64,000 nt of DNA from Nymphaea colorata (Eukaryota > Streptophyta > Magnoliopsida > Nymphaeales > Nymphaeaceae). The stretch is taken from contig NC_045148.1 of assembly GCF_008831285.2 (NCBI RefSeq), forward strand, positions 8,499,001 through 8,563,000, given 5' to 3'. Positions 60,362 to 64,000 of the stretch are shown in pieces (the stretch's first letter is position 1; each line of letters opens with the position of its first letter). Made by a program: the position numbers and the translations under genes. A model generated the notes under the pieces. It ran no database searches, had not been told where the DNA came from, and was given only the letters and a program-made list of their open reading frames with translations.

Positions 60362-63300
60362 TAGAATGAGCAACGACAGTGGTACGTTCATTCATGGCAG
60401 CCTCACATGTGACGGGCGATGCGGGTAAATTATCTGACCTATCTCTTTATCTTGGGAAAGGTAGTACAGTTACGGTGATGGATCTCATCACTCCATCAAT
60501 CATATTAGCAATGCACAAACTCACATGCCAAAATTGTCTTTTCCTTTGTCCAATGTCCTTTTCGCTCCTAACATTAAAAAGAATATTGTGTGTATTGCTA
60601 AACTTGTTGATGATATGCATTCAACCATCGAATTTACTCCTTCTTTTGTCTATGTTAAGGATCTTCAAACAAAGGAAATGTTCATTGAGGGGAACGACGT
60701 GGAGACATGTATGCCTTTAAGGAGAACCGAATCACCTCTTCAGTTTCTTCAGTCCCTGTTCTTTAGTTGGAGCCATCGAAACCTTCTTCAAAGTCATCAA
60801 AGTTTTTCAGTTCTAATTTGTTGAGTGTCTCTAGCTTTTGTAATAAGCCAAAACTCTGACACGGTTGTTTGGGTCATTGTAGTAGAAGTTTTGTTGAAAG
60901 TTTTGTTTCGAGCAATCTTATTCCAAAGTTTAGTTTTTCACCGTCTTCAGAGTCTAAGAAGTGCTCGAGCTGTGAACGCTGTAAGAGTCATATTCTTCCA
61001 TTTCATACTATTAATAAAAGAGCTTCGAGGCCTTGTGAAATTGTTTGCTCTGACATTTGCGGACCCGCTCCTATTCCTTCTTTGTCTGGAAGTCGATATT
61101 ATGTCATTTTCATTTATTTGTATTCCCGTTATACTTTGATAGATTTAATGAAACATAAACTTGAAGTATTTTAAATATTTCAGAATTTTCATTCTATGGT
61201 TAAACAAACTTTTCCTATGACATTGTGCATCTGCAATGTGATGGTGGAGGAGAGTATACATCAAACAATTTTATTGTCTTTCTTTGAGATAATGTTAGGA
61301 CGACAGATTTCTTGCCCATAAACCCCGCAACAAAGTGGAGTTGCAAAAAGGAAACATTAGAAAGTGCTATCACCATGTTACATGACAGTAATGTGCCCAC
61401 TATCCTTTGGACAGAGACTCTTCATACATCGGTTTACATTATAAATCGTCTCCCTATGTCCAACTTGAACAGGAATTAAGTGTAGATTTGTAGGACATGC
61501 AAACTAGTATAAAGGATATTGGTGTTATGATCCACTTCAAAACGTATTAAAACCTCGAGGCTCTAGAAATGTTGTTTTTGATGAACAGGATTTTGGCATG
61601 GACGTGTCTATCAAGTGCAACCTAGGATAGTGGAGATGTATGATCCATGGTTGAGTGTTGATCTTTTTACCAATATTGAGCAGACGTGTCACTCCACCAT
61701 TCATTCATCCTCGAACAGTAGTGAGGGTTTACGCAGCCATCAGACCGATGAAGAACGTCCTACTGAGTGCTTTTCTGGACAAGTACATGTTAGAAAAGGC
61801 AGAAAAAAGAGGCCGAGTAGTCTAGAGGTAACCACTATTGAACAAGGGCAGAGATCGGCTCGTATTCGGCATTCAATTCAACGATGGGTGGGTCACGATA
61901 CATTTTCTCTGGATTTTTAACTATTTATGTCTCAACTCATAAAGCAAGATGAGCCACTCTCTCTCAATCAAGTTGTCAAATCGTGACAATGAATTGAAGC
62001 TATGAATGAAGAAATGCAAGCTCTTCATGAGTGACTGACCTGGGATGTGGTACCACGACCAGAAGGAAGGAATGTTGTTGGTTCCAAATGGTTTTATATA
62101 ATAAAATATAAACCCGATGGGAGCATTGAAAGATACAAGGCAGGTCTTGTTGCTCAAGGTTTTACACAACAATATGGCAAAGATTATGATGAAACTTTCA
62201 ATCTGGCGGTTAAAATGGGTACCATACGTATCATCATATCTTTAGCTCTTGATTGAGAATGGACACTCAATCAAATGGATGTTAAGAATGCATTATTGCA
62301 TGGAGATTTGAAGGAAGAAGTTTATATGGAACAACCCCCAGAATATACAGAAAAAGATCCTTTCACTTGGGTGTGCAAATTGAAAAGGCCTCTGCATGGG
62401 TTAAAGCAAGCATCTCGTTCTTGCTTTGAGAGTTTTTCTTTACAGATTCAAGGTTTTGGTTTTAGAAGATATTCATTGGATCATTCATTATTTGTCTACC
62501 AAAAAGAAAGTATCACAACTATTCTCCTCTTATATGTTGATGATATTGTTATATATAACAGGGAGTTCAAATGAGCATGTGGGAGAGGTAAAACAATTCT
62601 TAATGAAAATCTTTAAGATGAAGGATTTAGCAATTGAGGTACTTTCTTGGGGCAGAGGTTGATAGATAAGGAGACACATTGACACTCATGCAGCAAAAAT
62701 ATACTCTTGATCTCCTGGAAAAGACAGACATGACAAATTGTAGACCGGTTACTACTCCCAGTATATTACATCAGAGATTAAGTTCTGAAGATGGGGAGGC
62801 TTATGCCAATCCTACAAGACATCAAAGCTTTGTTGGTATGTTACAGTATCTTACATTTACCAGGCCTCACATTGTTGATGTTGTTAATCAGGTTCTCAGT
62901 TTAAGCATGCTCCAAGAGAAGATCATACGGAGGCAGTGAAGCGCATTTTAAGATATCTAAAAGGCATTGTAAAAGACGGCTCTGCTTACCATAAGAATGA
63001 CAATGCGGATCATAGACATGAGATAATCACTTATACAAATGCAGATTGGGTAGGCACGTGATCCAGATGAGAGGAGATCAGTGAGTGGTAATTGTGTTTT
63101 CATAGGCCATAATCTTATGTCTTAGAACAGCCACAAACAAAAGGCTGTGGCACGATCTACTACGGAGGCAAAGTACCGATCAATGATTAGGGGAGAAGAT
63201 TGTTTGTTCAGTGCACCTATGTGACAATCAAAGCGCAATTAACATTGTTTTTAATCCCATTCAGCATAGCAGGACCAACCACATTAAAATTGATCAACAT

Positions 63301-63454
63301 TTTATTCGATAAAAGGTTGAGGAAAAGGAGATAGAGCCCCAACATGTTAGAACTGAAGATCAACTTATTTATTAAAGGATTAATTGGACGACAATTCCGG
63401 TTGCTAAAGAACAAGTTGTACATGATGCAAGACCATGTACAACTTGAGGGAGGG
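60362..63454 (+). pseudogene. Decayed, 5'-truncated Ty1/copia element
   Basis: A plus-strand copia pol remnant, opposite in orientation to UBP14. Recognisable in order: the region after the protease (LSFPLSNVLFAPNIKKNIV, about 60525); integrase zinc-finger region and start of the core (CSSCERCKSHILPFHTINK, VCSDICGPAPIPSLSGSRYY, about 60950-61110); reverse transcriptase (SIERYKAGLVAQGFTQQYG, about 62120; NALLHGDLKEEVYMEQPP and LLLYVDDIVIYN to about 62574); RNase H traces to about 63200; and a polypurine tract TTGAGGGAGGG just before 63455. The frame is broken many times; for example a TGA separates LALD from EWTLNQMDV. Gag, most of the protease and the 5' LTR are missing. A different, much older family member than the intact element. 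Confidence 0.88.
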
Positions 63455-63760
63455 TGTTAAAACGTGTATCAGGTTTACATCATGACATCTGGATTAGAAG
63501 TCATATTAGGTGTTTCCTTTTTAACGCTATGTTTTCTCATTAATGGCATGGCTGTAATATTCTTTGCTTTTAATAAGACTTATTAGTCCATGGTGTAAAA
63601 GAATGTTTTTATAATATAATCTTAGGGTTCAGCAGACAGTTACTGCTGCTGCCGGCCCTATCCTTTGGCACTTCTCTTCTCTTCTCCTTTCTTGTTTTTT
63701 TGTGGCACAAGTCTTTGGTGGATGACACAGTAATCTGATATTACACAATCTTAGACCTTT
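63455..63760 (+). repeat. Probable 3' LTR of the decayed copia element
   Basis: Begins TGTTAAAACG immediately after the polypurine tract. With no 5' LTR to compare, the right end is a guess. Confidence 0.45.
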
Positions 63761-64000
63761 TACCCATTCAAGTGCAAGTCTACAACAATTCATAATAAGA
63801 ACCTAGAAAATGGGACAGATACCCCAGTAATCCAGAGAGATTGAAAAGAGAAACACCTATTGTGAAAGCAAAAAGCCAACATCTGATGAGAAGATGTAAG
63901 CAAACAGAAACATGTCAACCTACAGGGATAAGATAAACCATGTTCACGCAAAGGAAGATGAAAAGTGTTGCTGATGACTTGCTATAAAGAATCATGTTTG
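63761..64000. other. Window end, inside the UBP14 intron
   Basis: Nothing recognised. The next UBP14 exon should lie further right. Confidence 0.4.

Overview
This is nuclear DNA of a flowering plant. The genes are split by GT-AG introns, and all three recognisable genes are plant-type: nuclear-encoded chloroplast PetC, a D-type cyclin of the CYCD6 group, and the deubiquitinase UBP14. Between them lies AT-rich DNA full of microsatellites, hAT-like and other small inverted-repeat elements, and Ty1/copia retrotransposons. I cannot name the species. Arabidopsis has PETC (At4g03280) next to CYCD6;1 (At4g03270), and the same pair occurs here in the same order, so the block looks anciently conserved.

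Layout. 1-8972: no gene; tandem repeats and small transposon relics. 8973-13673 (minus): a complete, divergent second petC gene with five exons, here called petC-2. 13674-18676: intergenic; a non-autonomous hAT-like element with a visible target-site duplication ends about 250 bp before the next start codon. 18677-22713 (plus): the standard petC gene, here called petC-1, with five exons. 22714-37297: no recognised gene; microsatellites, a 17-bp perfect hairpin, an inverted-repeat element and another hAT-like element. 37298-39421 (plus): CYCD6-like cyclin, six exons. 39422-48254: no firm gene; a U6 snRNA-like pseudogene and a few unidentified ORFs. 48255-59377 (minus): the last twelve coding exons of UBP14, whose 5' part lies beyond the window. 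One UBP14 intron is 7.2 kb long because an intact copia element with two apparently identical 165-bp LTRs sits in it. A decayed copia element in the opposite orientation (about 60360-63454) lies in the next visible intron, which runs out of the window.

How the genes relate. petC-1 encodes the Rieske iron-sulphur subunit of the thylakoid cytochrome b6f complex. petC-2 keeps every cluster ligand, both disulphide cysteines and all intron positions and phases. It has lost the glycine-rich hinge and gained an Ala-Ser-Ala motif just after the hydrophobic segment, the kind of site cut by thylakoid processing peptidase. The most interesting hypothesis from this window is that petC-2 encodes a functionally diverged, possibly soluble lumenal, Rieske protein. 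CYCD6 and UBP14 have no evident functional link to petC beyond position.
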